DNA of 64,000 bases from Leisingera daeponensis DSM 23529 (GCF_000473145.1 NZ_KI421500.1:310225-374224), one strand, 5' to 3'. Shown: positions 24,169-33,833, counted from the stretch's first letter. The notes: generated by a model not told the origin, from the letters alone. Numbers and translations are program-made.

Positions 24169-25185
24169 ATGCTGCCACAGCTTTCCTCCCTTGATGATTT
24201 CCGCGCCGCACTGGCTGCTGCGCCGGTCCAGGACCAGGCCGCGCTGCAGGGCGCTGCCGCACGCAACAGCCAGCTGACCAAACCGCCGGGCGCGCTGGGC
24301 CGGCTGGAAGATCTGGCGATCTGGTACGGCGGCTGGCGCGGCAGCGACCGGCCCGAAATCGCCGCGCCGCAGGTGATCGTCTTTGCCGGCAATCACGGCG
24401 TGACGGCGCAAGGTGTTTCCGCCTTTCCGCCGGAAGTCACCGCGCAGATGGTCCTCAACTTCCAGCACGGCGGCGCTGCGATCAACCAGCTGGCCAAGCT
24501 GGCAGGCGCCCGCATGGATGTGCACGCGCTGGAGCTGGACCGCCCGACGGCCGATTTCACCCAAGGTCCGGCCATGACCCAAGACGAGCTCCTGACTGCC
24601 CTTCAGACGGGCTGGACCGCAGTGGACCCCAGCGCCGACCTGCTGGTGGTCGGCGAGATGGGCATCGGCAACACCACCCCCGCGGCGGCGCTGGCCTGTG
24701 TCCTGTTCGGCGGAGACGCGGCGGACTGGACCGGCCGCGGCACCGGCGTGGACGATGCCGGGCTCGCCAGCAAGACCCGGGTGGTGGCCGAAGGCGTGGC
24801 GCTGCACAAGGACGCCATCCGGGACGGGCTGGATGCGCTGGCCTGCCTCGGCGGGCGCGAGATTGCCGCGATGGCCGGCGCCATTGCAGCGGCCCGGGTG
24901 CTGCGGATCCCGGTGATCCTGGACGGCTTCATCTGCTGCGCCGCTGCCGCCTGCCTGCTGCAGACCGCAGACGGGGCGCTGGACCACGCGCTGGCAGGCC
25001 ATCAAAGCGCCGAGGGCGCGCATCCGGTGCTGCTGGAAAAACTGGGCAAACAGCCGCTCTTGTCGCTGGGCCTGCGGCTGGGCGAGGCCTCCGGCGCGGC
25101 GCTGGCGATCCAGGTGCTGAAAGGCGCCGTTGCCTGCCACAGCGGTATGGCGACTTTTGCCGAGGCGGGGGTCTCGGACGGCTGA
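24169..25185 (+). CDS. cobT: Nicotinate-nucleotide:dimethylbenzimidazole phosphoribosyltransferase
   Basis: Makes alpha-ribazole 5'-phosphate from dimethylbenzimidazole and nicotinate mononucleotide for the lower ligand of B12. The 338-aa protein has the family marks [23 protein letters not shown] and [29 protein letters not shown] contains the catalytic Glu. ATG 24169 follows ACGAGG by 7 nt; ATG 24151 is a longer option. No cobalamin riboswitch is visible between cobS and cobT. Confidence 0.95.
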   Translation: MLPQLSSLDDFRAALAAAPVQDQAALQGAAARNSQLTKPPGALGRLEDLAIWYGGWRGSDRPEIAAPQVIVFAGNHGVTAQGVSAFPPEVTAQMVLNFQHGGAAINQLAKLAGARMDVHALELDRPTADFTQGPAMTQDELLTALQTGWTAVDPSADLLVVGEMGIGNTTPAAALACVLFGGDAADWTGRGTGVDDAGLASKTRVVAEGVALHKDAIRDGLDALACLGGREIAAMAGAIAAARVLRIPVILDGFICCAAAACLLQTADGALDHALAGHQSAEGAHPVLLEKLGKQPLLSLGLRLGEASGAALAIQVLKGAVACHSGMATFAEAGVSDG

Positions 25186-25210
25186 GCGTCCGTCTGAATT
25201 GCTAAAACGA

Positions 25211-25240
25211 AGCCCCGGCCTGCGCCGGGGCTTTTTTATT
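25211..25240. terminator. Bidirectional terminator between cobT and the Kef antiporter
   Basis: A perfect 9-bp stem (25211-25219 with 25224-25232), six T on plus and an A-run on the other side. It serves two convergent genes. Confidence 0.85.
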
Positions 25241-27125
25241 CGGCGGCCTCGGAAGATTTCTTCCGCTTGCGCTCCGCCATCTCGAAAATCGCGCTTTCAA
25301 GGGCCTTTTCAAGTTCCCGTGCCCGCTCGATATATGCGGGGTTCTGGCTGGCCGGGGTGCCGGGGATCCAGTGCTCGGCCAGGTCGCGCAGGTTCTGGCG
25401 GTCGTGATTGTAAAACGTCTGCGCCGCCTGTGCCGCCTCGTATTCGGTGAGGCCCACGTTCTCCAGCACGTAGCGGCCCGCCCGGACCGAGCTGTCAAAC
25501 AGCTCGCGCACGATGTCGTTGGCGCCGGCCTGATACAGCTCGTAGACGTGGTTGCGGTCCTTGGCGCGGGCGATGATGTGCAGGTCCGGATAGGCGCGGC
25601 GCACGTGGGACACCATCTTGACCACCCCTTCGGGATCATCCAGCGCCACCACAAACACCTTGGCCTTGGCAATGCCGGCCGCTTTCAGGAGTTCTGGCCG
25701 GGTCGGGTCGCCCAGAAAGCTCTTGACCCCGAAACGGCGCATCAGCTGCACCGCCTCCATGTCGTGGTCCAGCACCACGGTCTTGAAACCGCTGGCCTGC
25801 ACCAGCCGGTTGACGATCTGCCCGAAGCGGCCGATGCCCGCGATGATGACCGGGCCTTCCTCGTCGATCTCGTCAGGCTCGTGCTCCTGTCGGGCGTCGG
25901 CCATGCGCTTGGAGAGGAAGTCATAAAGGATGAACAGCAGCGGTGTGATCAGCATCGACAGGGCAATCACCAGCAGCAGCTTTTCCGACAGCGCCGCCGG
26001 GATCACATTCAGCTGGCGCGAGAAGGCGAGCAGCACAAAGCCGAACTCCCCGGCCTGCGCCAGGCTGAGGGTGAACAGCCACAGCCCGCGGCGGCGCAGG
26101 CCAAAGGCGCGGCCAACCGCAAACAGCACAGCGCCCTTGGCAAAGATCACCAGCGCGGCCAGTCCGATCAGGTCGGCGGGATCCGCCAGGAGCTGGCGGT
26201 AGTTGATGCCTGCGCCGACGGTGATGAAGAACAGCCCCAGCAGAAGCCCCTTGAAGGGGTTGAGGTCGCTTTCCAGCTCATGCCGGAATTCCGAGTTGGC
26301 CAGCACCACACCCGCCAGAAACGCGCCGAGCGCCGGCGACAGGCCGACCAGCGTCATCAGGAAGGAGATGCCAACCACGATCATCAGCGCCAGCGCGGTG
26401 TACATCTCGCGCAGGTTGGAGGCGTGGATGAAGCGGAACAGCGGCCGGGTGAGGTAGATGCCTGCCAGGATGATAAAGGCAATGGCGCCCAGGGTGACCA
26501 GCGTCACCGCCCAGCCGGGCAGCCCGTCCACCAGCGACAGGGACCCGTGGCCCGCGCCGTGGCTGTCGCTTTCGAGGATGATGGAGCCATCGCTGGAGAA
26601 TTGCGGAATCGCATAAGACCCAAGCAGCGGCAGGAGGGCCAGGATCGGAATCACCGCAATGTCCTGGGTCAGCAGCACCGAAAAGGCCGAGCGGCCGCCG
26701 CCGGTGCGCATCAACCCCTTTTCGGACAGCGTCTGCAGCACGATCGCGGTGGAGGAGAGCGACAGCGCCAGGCCGATGGCCAGGCTGACGTGCCAGGGCT
26801 GGCCCATCGCCATGGCTGCCCCCATCAGGGCGAAGGTGGACAGGGAAATCTGCGCGCCGCCCAGTCCCAGCAGCTTGTGCCGCATCGCCCACAGCGCGCG
26901 CGGCTCCAGCTCCAGCCCGATCAGGAACAGCATCATGACCACGCCGAACTCGGCGAAATGGCGCAGGTCCTCGGTTTCGGTGCCGGTCAGGCCAAGCACC
27001 GGGCCAATGGCAATGCCCGCCGCCAGATAGCCCAGCACCGAGCCAAGGCCAAGGCGGGCGGCCAGCGGCACCGCGATGACGGCGGCTGCAAGATAAACGG
27101 TTGCCTGATAAAAAAACTCTTCCAT
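25236..27125 (-). CDS. Kef-type monovalent cation:proton antiporter (CPA2)
   Basis: A 629-aa inner-membrane antiporter. About 12 hydrophobic segments lie in residues 1-390 (Na/H exchanger fold, with GLELEPRALW and LTQDIAVIPILALLP). An RCK/TrkA-N domain follows (VIIAGIGRFGQIVNRLVQASG, dinucleotide-binding) and then a charged helical tail. This is the KefB/KefC layout for K+ efflux; gating by glutathione adducts is known only for the E. coli proteins. ATG 27125 (MEEFFYQ) starts directly at the first helix. No KefF/KefG-like subunit gene is adjacent. Confidence 0.9.
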   Translation of the reverse strand: MEEFFYQATVYLAAAVIAVPLAARLGLGSVLGYLAAGIAIGPVLGLTGTETEDLRHFAEFGVVMMLFLIGLELEPRALWAMRHKLLGLGGAQISLSTFALMGAAMAMGQPWHVSLAIGLALSLSSTAIVLQTLSEKGLMRTGGGRSAFSVLLTQDIAVIPILALLPLLGSYAIPQFSSDGSIILESDSHGAGHGSLSLVDGLPGWAVTLVTLGAIAFIILAGIYLTRPLFRFIHASNLREMYTALALMIVVGISFLMTLVGLSPALGAFLAGVVLANSEFRHELESDLNPFKGLLLGLFFITVGAGINYRQLLADPADLIGLAALVIFAKGAVLFAVGRAFGLRRRGLWLFTLSLAQAGEFGFVLLAFSRQLNVIPAALSEKLLLVIALSMLITPLLFILYDFLSKRMADARQEHEPDEIDEEGPVIIAGIGRFGQIVNRLVQASGFKTVVLDHDMEAVQLMRRFGVKSFLGDPTRPELLKAAGIAKAKVFVVALDDPEGVVKMVSHVRRAYPDLHIIARAKDRNHVYELYQAGANDIVRELFDSSVRAGRYVLENVGLTEYEAAQAAQTFYNHDRQNLRDLAEHWIPGTPASQNPAYIERARELEKALESAIFEMAERKRKKSSEAAE

Positions 27126-27227
27126 ACAGAAGGTATCGCAAGCGCGCCGGTGCCTTGGCAATGGCTTTGGCAGCTGCGGCGCGCTGATAAGGCAATTCGG
27201 CGCCTGCCGGGGGCAGGCGCCGCGGAA

Positions 27228-28460
27228 TTATTGCTCGAGCAGGCGGATTTCTTCGCTGAGCTTGCCGATCCGGTCCAGCCGCCGCGAAATCCGCTCCTGG
27301 AAACCGCCGAGCTGGTCGATGATATCGGCCAGGGTTTCGCCAGAATCGGTCAGCCTGGCGCTTTCGATCTTCAGCAGCACCCGGGTTGAGCTGAGTCCAA
27401 GGAAATGCCGGTGCATGATCTGGCAGGCGCTGGTGATGCGCTCGGCTTCCTGGTCGACTTCCTTCATGCCGTCCTGCGAGCGCTTGACCTGATCCTTCAC
27501 CAGATCGCCGAGGATCTTGCGCTCGGCTTCCATGTCGACATTGCCCAGTTCGCGGCGCTCTTTCTGCAGCTGGTTGTCGCATTCGATCAGGATCCGCGCC
27601 ATGCCTTCGACAAACAGGCTGTTGTTGACGGAAGATTTGATCTTGGCGAAATTGCTGTTCTTGCCCATCACATGCGCTGCGAACCAGTCCGACATCTCGC
27701 GCGACATGGAGCCATAGTTCTGCGACAGCACGGTGACCGGGCCGCCCGAGGGCTCGATCCGCGAGGCCAGCACCCGCAGGTTGTGCGGGATCGTGTGCAT
27801 GGCGTCGAAATCGGCGATCAGCCCTTCGGTCTCCTCGACCAGCGTTTCGGCATTGCGCAGCATGCCGGTCAGCTCCCGGATGCGGGCGTGCGGCTGGTTC
27901 CCGAGGCCGGTATCGCGGGTGATCAGCTCCTGGCTCAGCGCGTGGGCGGCGAATTGGTGGTAGCTCTCGTAGCCGTGACTGCCCAGCCAGTCGAGCAGGT
28001 ACTGGGCGCTGTCCTCAGGTTTGACACCCTGGTCCTTCTCGCGCTTGAGCATCTGGGCATAAAAGGCGCGCACCTCGCCGAACAGTTTGCTGCTGGGCTT
28101 GATCCGGGCGGAGAGGTAGCCGTCCTCGCAAGGGACAACCACGGCAAATACCCAGTAGTAAAGCCCGTCCTTGGACTTGTTCTTGACATAGGCGCCGATG
28201 GGGTCGCCGCGCTGGATCGTGTCCCAGAACAGAGAAAACACGCCCTTGGGCATGTCCGGGTGGCGGATCACCTTGTGCGGCGCGCCGATCAGCTCCTCCC
28301 AGGGATAGGCGCCCACCCGCCGGAACACATAGTTGCCGGCCTGGATCACGCCCCGGCCGTCAGTCCTGGAGAAGAACACTTCATGGAGGCCAAAGGGAGC
28401 CTCGCCGCTGCTAGGGCGCGTTTCAACACGGCGGTCAACAAAAGACACGGCAAATTCCAC
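27228..28460 (-). CDS. PAS-domain protein, chemoreceptor-like but without MCP domain
   Basis: A cytoplasmic protein of about 410 aa. An Aer-like PAS domain lies at about 20-110 (GNYVFRRVGAYPWEELIGAP then HKVIRHPDMP and YVKNKSKDGLYYW). A long helical part follows, with a DUF-type middle and heptad-rich end (GGFQERISRRLDRIGKLSEE). The highly conserved MCP signalling hairpin is not seen, so signalling by CheA is doubtful. No ATG is in frame; GTG at 28460 or 28448 is the likely start. It lies 53 bp downstream of the Lrp gene on the same strand. Confidence 0.65.
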   Translation of the reverse strand: MEFAVSFVDRRVETRPSSGEAPFGLHEVFFSRTDGRGVIQAGNYVFRRVGAYPWEELIGAPHKVIRHPDMPKGVFSLFWDTIQRGDPIGAYVKNKSKDGLYYWVFAVVVPCEDGYLSARIKPSSKLFGEVRAFYAQMLKREKDQGVKPEDSAQYLLDWLGSHGYESYHQFAAHALSQELITRDTGLGNQPHARIRELTGMLRNAETLVEETEGLIADFDAMHTIPHNLRVLASRIEPSGGPVTVLSQNYGSMSREMSDWFAAHVMGKNSNFAKIKSSVNNSLFVEGMARILIECDNQLQKERRELGNVDMEAERKILGDLVKDQVKRSQDGMKEVDQEAERITSACQIMHRHFLGLSSTRVLLKIESARLTDSGETLADIIDQLGGFQERISRRLDRIGKLSEEIRLLEQ

Positions 28461-28513
28461 TTCTGTTTGAGTAGTCGTTGCGTTCGTCTTACGCCCAAAC
28501 CCTTCCCGAGTAG

Positions 28514-28969
28514 TTAAGTTGGTAGCGGCGCATCGCGTTTTAATTGTGCCATTACGATCTGGCTCTGGACGCGTGAAACGCCCGGGTGGGGCAGCAGAAT
28601 TTCGTGGATCAGCGTGTTCAGCGCCTGCAGATCGGCGCAGTAGACGCGCAGCAGGTAATCGGCTTCGCCGGTCATCGTCCAGGCGGAGGTGATCTGCGGC
28701 TGGCTGGCCACCAGCCGGGCGAACCCTTTGGATTGCTCGGGGCCGTGGCTGCCCAGATGCACCTGCACAAATCCCTGCACCGCTAGCCCCAGCTTGGCCG
28801 GGTTCAGCCGTGCCGCATAGCCCTCGATATAGCCTTCCGCCTCCAGCCGCTGCCGCCGCCGCCCGGCCTGGCTGGGCGACAGGTTGAGCATCTCGCCAAG
28901 CTGCTGCGCGGTCAGATGGGCGTCCTTTTGCAGCGCCGCGAGAAGTTTCGTGTCGGTCGGATCCAGCAT
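28514..28969 (-). CDS. Lrp/AsnC-family transcriptional regulator
   Basis: A 151-aa Lrp-type regulator. The N-terminal winged helix-turn-helix (LTAQQLGEMLNLSPSQAGRRR, about 19-39) binds DNA; the C-terminal RAM domain (about 65-145) binds a small ligand, usually an amino acid. It is divergent from hpd (4-hydroxyphenylpyruvate dioxygenase), so a role as sensor of tyrosine or phenylalanine catabolism is likely but inferred. The shared 150-bp region has two direct repeats. Confidence 0.9.
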   Translation of the reverse strand: MLDPTDTKLLAALQKDAHLTAQQLGEMLNLSPSQAGRRRQRLEAEGYIEGYAARLNPAKLGLAVQGFVQVHLGSHGPEQSKGFARLVASQPQITSAWTMTGEADYLLRVYCADLQALNTLIHEILLPHPGVSRVQSQIVMAQLKRDAPLPT

Positions 28970-29002
28970 GCGGGGTTTCTCCGTTTTTGCGGGAGAATGT
29001 GA

Positions 29003-29054
29003 AAAACCTGCGCATAAAGCAAGCGGCGCGCGCTAAACTACGCGGAAAACCTGC
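29003..29054. promoter_or_regulatory. Candidate Lrp operator region: direct repeats
   Basis: AAAACCTGC occurs at 29003-29011 and 29046-29054, 43 bp apart, close to four helical turns. Both lie in the divergent region between the Lrp gene and hpd. Confidence 0.3.
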
Positions 29055-29121
29055 AGCGGAAATGCGGTATTCTTGGCGCAAGATTTAATCCTGTCCCCGC
29101 ATCACATGAAGGAGACGCGCA

Positions 29122-30222
29122 ATGGGTCCGTTCCCCCACAATGCCCCGAAATCCGAGATCACCCCGGAAAACCCGGCTGGCACCGATGGCTTTGAATTTG
29201 TTGAATTTGCCAGCCCGGAGCCGCAGGAACTGCGGGACCTGTTCACCCGGATGGGCTATGAACTGGTCGGCCGCAACAAGCAGAAGCCCGGCGTTGAGCT
29301 GTGGCAGCAGGGCGACATCACCTATATCCTGAATGCCGAGGCCGGCAGCTTTGCTGAAAAATTCGTCGCAGAGCATGGCCCCTGCGCGCCGTCGATGGGC
29401 TGGCGCGTGGCCGATGCGCAGAAAGCGTTCGAACATGCCGTCGCCAAGGGCGCCGAAGCCTATGACGGCGATGACAAGACCATGGACGTGCCCGCGATCA
29501 AGGGCATCGGAGGCTCGCTGATCTACTTCATCGACCAGTACCATGACACCTCGCCCTACAACGAGGAATTCGAGTGGCTGAAGCAGTCCAAGCCGCGCGG
29601 CGTCGGCTTCTACTACCTCGATCACCTGACCCACAATGTCTACAAGGGCAACATGGACAAGTGGTTCAGGTTCTACGGCGATCTGTTCAACTTCAAGGAG
29701 ATCCGGTTCTTCGATATCGAAGGGAAATACACCGGCCTGCTGAGCCGCGCGCTGACCTCGCCCTGCGGACGTATCCGGATCCCGATCAACGAGGACCGCG
29801 GCGAGACCGGGCAGATCGTCTCCTACCTGAAGAAGTACAAGGGCGAGGGCATCCAGCACATCGCCGTCGGCACCGAAAACATCTATGACTCCACCGATGA
29901 GATTTCGGAGCGCGGCATCAAGTTCATGCCGGCCCCGCCGGAAACCTATTACGACCTGAGCCACGAGCGCGTGCAGGGCCATGAAGAGCCGCTGGACCGG
30001 ATGAAGAAACACGGCATCCTGATCGACGGTGAAGGCGTGGTTGACGGCGGCGAGACCAAGATCCTGCTGCAGATCTTCTCGAAGACCGTGATCGGGCCGA
30101 TCTTCTTTGAGTTCATCCAGCGCAAGGGCGACGACGGCTTTGGCGAGGGCAACTTCAAGGCGCTGTTTGAATCGATCGAGCGGGAGCAGATCGAATCCGG
30201 CGAGATCCAGGCCGCCGAGTAA
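29122..30222 (+). CDS. hpd: 4-hydroxyphenylpyruvate dioxygenase
   Basis: Fe(II) enzyme converting 4-hydroxyphenylpyruvate to homogentisate in tyrosine breakdown. The 366-aa length is normal. The two vicinal-oxygen-chelate domains show the iron ligands: His in YYLDHLTHNV, His in GIQHIAVG and Glu in IFFEFIQRKG. The C-terminal DDGFGEGNFKALFESIE is the family end motif. GGAGAC precedes ATG 29122. Divergent Lrp regulator upstream; terminator downstream. Confidence 0.97.
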   Translation: MGPFPHNAPKSEITPENPAGTDGFEFVEFASPEPQELRDLFTRMGYELVGRNKQKPGVELWQQGDITYILNAEAGSFAEKFVAEHGPCAPSMGWRVADAQKAFEHAVAKGAEAYDGDDKTMDVPAIKGIGGSLIYFIDQYHDTSPYNEEFEWLKQSKPRGVGFYYLDHLTHNVYKGNMDKWFRFYGDLFNFKEIRFFDIEGKYTGLLSRALTSPCGRIRIPINEDRGETGQIVSYLKKYKGEGIQHIAVGTENIYDSTDEISERGIKFMPAPPETYYDLSHERVQGHEEPLDRMKKHGILIDGEGVVDGGETKILLQIFSKTVIGPIFFEFIQRKGDDGFGEGNFKALFESIEREQIESGEIQAAE

Positions 30223-30244
30223 CCGCTGGCGCTTGAGTGACAGG

Positions 30245-30274
30245 GCCGGGTCCGCACAGCGGGCCCGGCTTTTT
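30245..30274 (+). terminator. Terminator of hpd
   Basis: GCCGGG (30245-30250) pairs with CCCGGC (30264-30269), with an inner CGC/GCG stem, then TTTTT. It is 22 bp after the hpd stop. Confidence 0.8.
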
Positions 30275-30357
30275 CGTGTTCGTTGGCGTATTCGGTGCCC
30301 GTCTGCGTGCAGACCGGGGGCAGGGGCCAGGGGCAAACTGCCCGCGCGCCCGGAGGC

Positions 30358-32919
30358 TTAGCTGTTGGGCATCGTCAGGGTGCGGTTGCGGCCGCCTTTC
30401 TGGTACTGCAACTGGCTTTCGCCGATGGCAATCACCTGGCCGCCGTCGATGCGGTCGCCGACCCGCACCTTCATGTAACGGCCCGACGGCAGCCGGACCA
30501 GCGCGCGGCGGTCAGAGGCGGTGCCGTAAACCCCGATCAGGTTCAGCTTGCGCAGATTGAGGGCGTTGCTGACCGTGGCGCGGCGGGCGACCGAGGCTTC
30601 GGTCGGGATGCGCGGCGCGGCAGCAGCGGCCGCGGCGGGCACGGCGGGCGCGGCGGCGGCGGCCGGCACCTGGTTCTGGGCGTTGCGGCGGGCGCGGTCC
30701 ACCAGATTGGCGAAATTTGCAGGCCGCTCACGCGGCACGGCCGAGGCGGCAATGGCCAGGGCGGTGGCCGCCATCTGCTCTTCCCCGGCCGGTTTCACGC
30801 TGGCCGGGCGCTGGCGCGGGCGCAGCGAGGCGAGCTCGGCCCGGCTGAGGCCGCCCAGCTGGGCGCGCTCGGTCTGTTCCTCCAGATCCGCGGGCCGGGC
30901 CTTGGGGCGCTTGCGCGACAGCACCTGATTGCGGGCCACCTCTTCGGCCAGGGCTTCGGCGGCCGGGTCGCTGCGCTCCGGTGCGCGCGGCGGCACCTTC
31001 TTCGGGCGGCCCAGGTAGACCGTGATGCCGTCGGGGTTAAGTGTGCCTTTGGGGCTGGCCTTGACCAGTCCGCGGGCGTCCAGGTCAAAGTCCGCGCCCG
31101 CAACGGCGGGGGAGGCAATCGCCGCCAGCCTGTCATCCCCGGCAAAGGACTCCGGCTGCGGCAGCGCCACCGCATCGGCGGCGATATCGGGCTGGTCAAT
31201 GGAGGCGGTATAAAGCTCATCAAGGCCGGGAGCAGCAGGGCTGGTTCCTAGATCCGGCGCAACCGGCCAGACCCCGGTCGCGGCATAGCGCGCGGCCAAG
31301 GCCAGTTCGTCCTGCGGCTCCGGCTGCGGTGCCTGTGCCGGGGCGGCAGGCGCCGCCAAGCCTTCGTCCGCGTCGAAATCCTCCAGCGCGTCCGGAATTG
31401 CCGCGGCAGCCTCAGCGGTCTCGTCAGGCAGCTCCGCGCCATCCGCGGCAGCTTCGTCTTCGGCCGAGGGCTCTTCCGCGCTGTCCTGCAGGTCCGCCAA
31501 GGCCGCTTCGCCAGCGGAGGCATCCGCAGCCGCGCCAAGGACCAGTACGCCGGGGTCGGGCTGATCCGCCAGCACGCTGACCTGCGGCGCGATGGCGGCA
31601 TCAACTGCATCCGCGCCGGGCTGCGGCACCACGCCGGACGGGCTGTCCGCCCCGTCCGGCGGGGGGTTGCCGGGGACGCCTTCGGGGGCCAGGCCGCTGT
31701 CCTCAGCCGGCGTGTCCTGGAAGAAGCCGCTTTCGCCGAATACCGCCCAAACCGCGACGGTGGCCATGAACAGCAGCAGCAGGGCTGTCAGGATCACCCC
31801 GAGGTAGCGCGGCTTTCCTTTAGCTGCCGGTTTGCCGGCATCCATCTTGGGCGGCGGGGCCGGAGCTGCGGCAGCTTCACGCAGCGCTGCGGGGGCGGGC
31901 GGGATCTTCGGCTGCGGCGCGGCGGCGCCGGCCTGATCCGCGGGCTTGGCCGCAACAGCGGCCCCCAGCGGTTTCGCCGCAAGAGGCGGCGGAACCCGGT
32001 CAGGCGCCGGCGCCGGACCCTGAACGGGCGGGGCAGAGGAGTTTGCGGCCGAAGCTTTGCTGCGGATGCTGGAGAACCCGTTGCCCTCCTGCGCGGAGCC
32101 GCCGGCTGCCGGTGCCGGCGGCGCAGGCGGAAGTCTGACCGGCGCCTTCGCATCGGCGGGAGGCGCCGGGGCATCCGCGGGCGCGCTCTCTTTTGCCGCA
32201 TCCGCATCCGGTTCCTGCACGGGCGCCCGGGGCGGCTGCGGCGGGTCCAGTCTGGCGGCTGCTGCGGGCGTCTGCTTCTCCGCCGGCTGTTCGGCGGCAG
32301 TATCCGCGGACGGCTCCGGTGTGTCCTCTGCCGGGGCGGGCGCGCTTTCTTCTGCCTTGTGCTCTGCCGCTGGCGCCGGCAGCTTGGCCGGGCCGACAAC
32401 CTCCACCGCGTCGCTGTCGGGCTCTACTTCGGTGCCGCGGATCGCGCGGGTGGTGCCAAAGAAGGGCTCGCCCTGAAATCCGCTGTCTTCGGGTGCCGCG
32501 ACAAAACTCACCGGGCCAAAGCCATGCTCCACCGCGAAGGTTTCCGCCTCGTCCAGCGTTTCCAGCGCCACGGCGGCAACATGGGTCAGGCCGCCGTCCG
32601 CGCTGATATCAAAAGCCAGCTCATCCACAGCATAGGGCGTCGCCCCTTCGAGCGCAGTCCTGGCGGCGGCAATCCGCTCTTCCGCGGGCATTTCACCGGT
32701 CTCGACCGTCAGATAACGGATCTGGTCATCGGGCAGGATCAGCTTGCTGAACACGCCGTCCGGCGTCAGCCGCAGCGCATCGGCGCGGATGTCCGCCAGT
32801 GCAGCGGGCAGATCCCCGGCGTCAAACGGGGTGCTGCCCACGTGCCGCCAGCCGTCCTCGGCGCGATAAAGAAGCGCAATACCATCAGCGGAAAGCGAAA
32901 GAGCAAAAGCCGGTTTCAT
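30358..32919 (-). CDS. Large bitopic membrane protein with GspL/PilM-like N-terminus and GspC/PilP-like C-terminus
   Basis: An 853-aa single-pass protein, often annotated vaguely in roseobacters. Residues 1-165 (FSKLILPDDQIRYLTVE, then TALEGATPYAVDELAFDIS) follow the pattern of the cytoplasmic GspL/PilM half-domain. Residues 170-370 are Pro/Ala-rich. One helix at 371-393 (YLGVILTALLLLFMATVAVW) is followed by an acidic Ala/Glu-rich periplasmic stretch. The last 65 residues (LNLIGVYGTASDRRALVRLP, then RYMKVRVGDRIDGGQVIAIG) read like the GspC/PilP periplasmic domain. No secretin or type II secretion gene is near. ATG 32919 was chosen; ATG 32946 is possible. Homology is by pattern, not by search. 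Confidence 0.7.
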   Translation of the reverse strand: MKPAFALSLSADGIALLYRAEDGWRHVGSTPFDAGDLPAALADIRADALRLTPDGVFSKLILPDDQIRYLTVETGEMPAEERIAAARTALEGATPYAVDELAFDISADGGLTHVAAVALETLDEAETFAVEHGFGPVSFVAAPEDSGFQGEPFFGTTRAIRGTEVEPDSDAVEVVGPAKLPAPAAEHKAEESAPAPAEDTPEPSADTAAEQPAEKQTPAAAARLDPPQPPRAPVQEPDADAAKESAPADAPAPPADAKAPVRLPPAPPAPAAGGSAQEGNGFSSIRSKASAANSSAPPVQGPAPAPDRVPPPLAAKPLGAAVAAKPADQAGAAAPQPKIPPAPAALREAAAAPAPPPKMDAGKPAAKGKPRYLGVILTALLLLFMATVAVWAVFGESGFFQDTPAEDSGLAPEGVPGNPPPDGADSPSGVVPQPGADAVDAAIAPQVSVLADQPDPGVLVLGAAADASAGEAALADLQDSAEEPSAEDEAAADGAELPDETAEAAAAIPDALEDFDADEGLAAPAAPAQAPQPEPQDELALAARYAATGVWPVAPDLGTSPAAPGLDELYTASIDQPDIAADAVALPQPESFAGDDRLAAIASPAVAGADFDLDARGLVKASPKGTLNPDGITVYLGRPKKVPPRAPERSDPAAEALAEEVARNQVLSRKRPKARPADLEEQTERAQLGGLSRAELASLRPRQRPASVKPAGEEQMAATALAIAASAVPRERPANFANLVDRARRNAQNQVPAAAAAPAVPAAAAAAAPRIPTEASVARRATVSNALNLRKLNLIGVYGTASDRRALVRLPSGRYMKVRVGDRIDGGQVIAIGESQLQYQKGGRNRTLTMPNS

Positions 32920-33096
32920 GCCTTGGGTCAAACCATCCAAATCCATACTGCCCGGGGCCGCCCGACGCGCCCGGTGTTTTGCCGCGGACCTTAAAGCAGG
33001 AGATTGCCGAGTTAAAGGAAAAGACTGACGGCGGGGCTTGCGGGCGGCAGTTTGCCGTCCCCATCTAATGGGCATTCGAAAAAGGAGCTTTTGAAG

Positions 33097-33828
33097 ATGA
33101 AAGCAAGGAAACTTCTGGCCGCCGCACTGATGCTGTCGATGGGCGCAGGCGCTGCAGCCGCAAGCGAGGCCGCCGCCCCGCGGCAGATCACGGTCTATGG
33201 CGAAAGCATGCTGCAGGTGGCGCCGGAACTGGCAACCATCACTCTGGGCGTGACCGAGGAGGCAGAGGAAGCCGCTGCTGCCATGGCGGCGGTATCCGAG
33301 GCAATGGAGGCGGTGATTGCGCAGCTTAAAGACGGCGGCATCGCCGGCGCCGACATGCAGACCCAGCAGATTGCGATGCATCCGGTCTGGTCGCAGGACC
33401 GCTCCTACGACAACGGCGGCCGGCGCGAGATCACCGGCTTTCAGGCATCGAACACGCTGATGGTGCGGGTGCGCGATCTGGACCGTCTGGGGCCGGTGCT
33501 GGACACGGTGCTGACCGCGGGCGCCAACCAGTTCCAGGGGCTGAGCTTTGGCGTTGAGGATCCTGCCGCAGTCACCGACAGGATCCGCGGCGAGGCGGTC
33601 AAGGATGCGATGCGCAAGGCGCAGCAGCTTGCTGAAGCGGCTGGCATGGAGCTGGGCCCGGTGCGCACAATCACCGAGAACGGCAGCGGCGGCGGGCCGC
33701 GTCCGATGATGGCCATGGACATGGCCCGCAACGAGGCGATGCCGGTCGAAGCGGGCGAGCTGACCTTCACCCATAATGTCTCGGTGGTGTTCGACATGAC
33801 CGAGCCGGGCGGTGCGGCAAGCGAATAA
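33097..33828 (+). CDS. Periplasmic SIMPL-domain protein
   Basis: A 243-aa secreted protein of the SIMPL (DUF541) family. The signal peptide ends about residue 25. ITVYGESMLQVAPELATITLGV opens the domain, and the C-terminal part ends FTHNVSVVFDM. Members form oligomers; E. coli YggE is linked to oxidative stress, but the role is not settled. AAAGGAG lies 10 nt before ATG 33097. It is divergent from the large membrane protein and convergent with metY. Confidence 0.9.
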   Translation: MKARKLLAAALMLSMGAGAAAASEAAAPRQITVYGESMLQVAPELATITLGVTEEAEEAAAAMAAVSEAMEAVIAQLKDGGIAGADMQTQQIAMHPVWSQDRSYDNGGRREITGFQASNTLMVRVRDLDRLGPVLDTVLTAGANQFQGLSFGVEDPAAVTDRIRGEAVKDAMRKAQQLAEAAGMELGPVRTITENGSGGGPRPMMAMDMARNEAMPVEAGELTFTHNVSVVFDMTEPGGAASE

Positions 33829-33833
33829 CGAAA

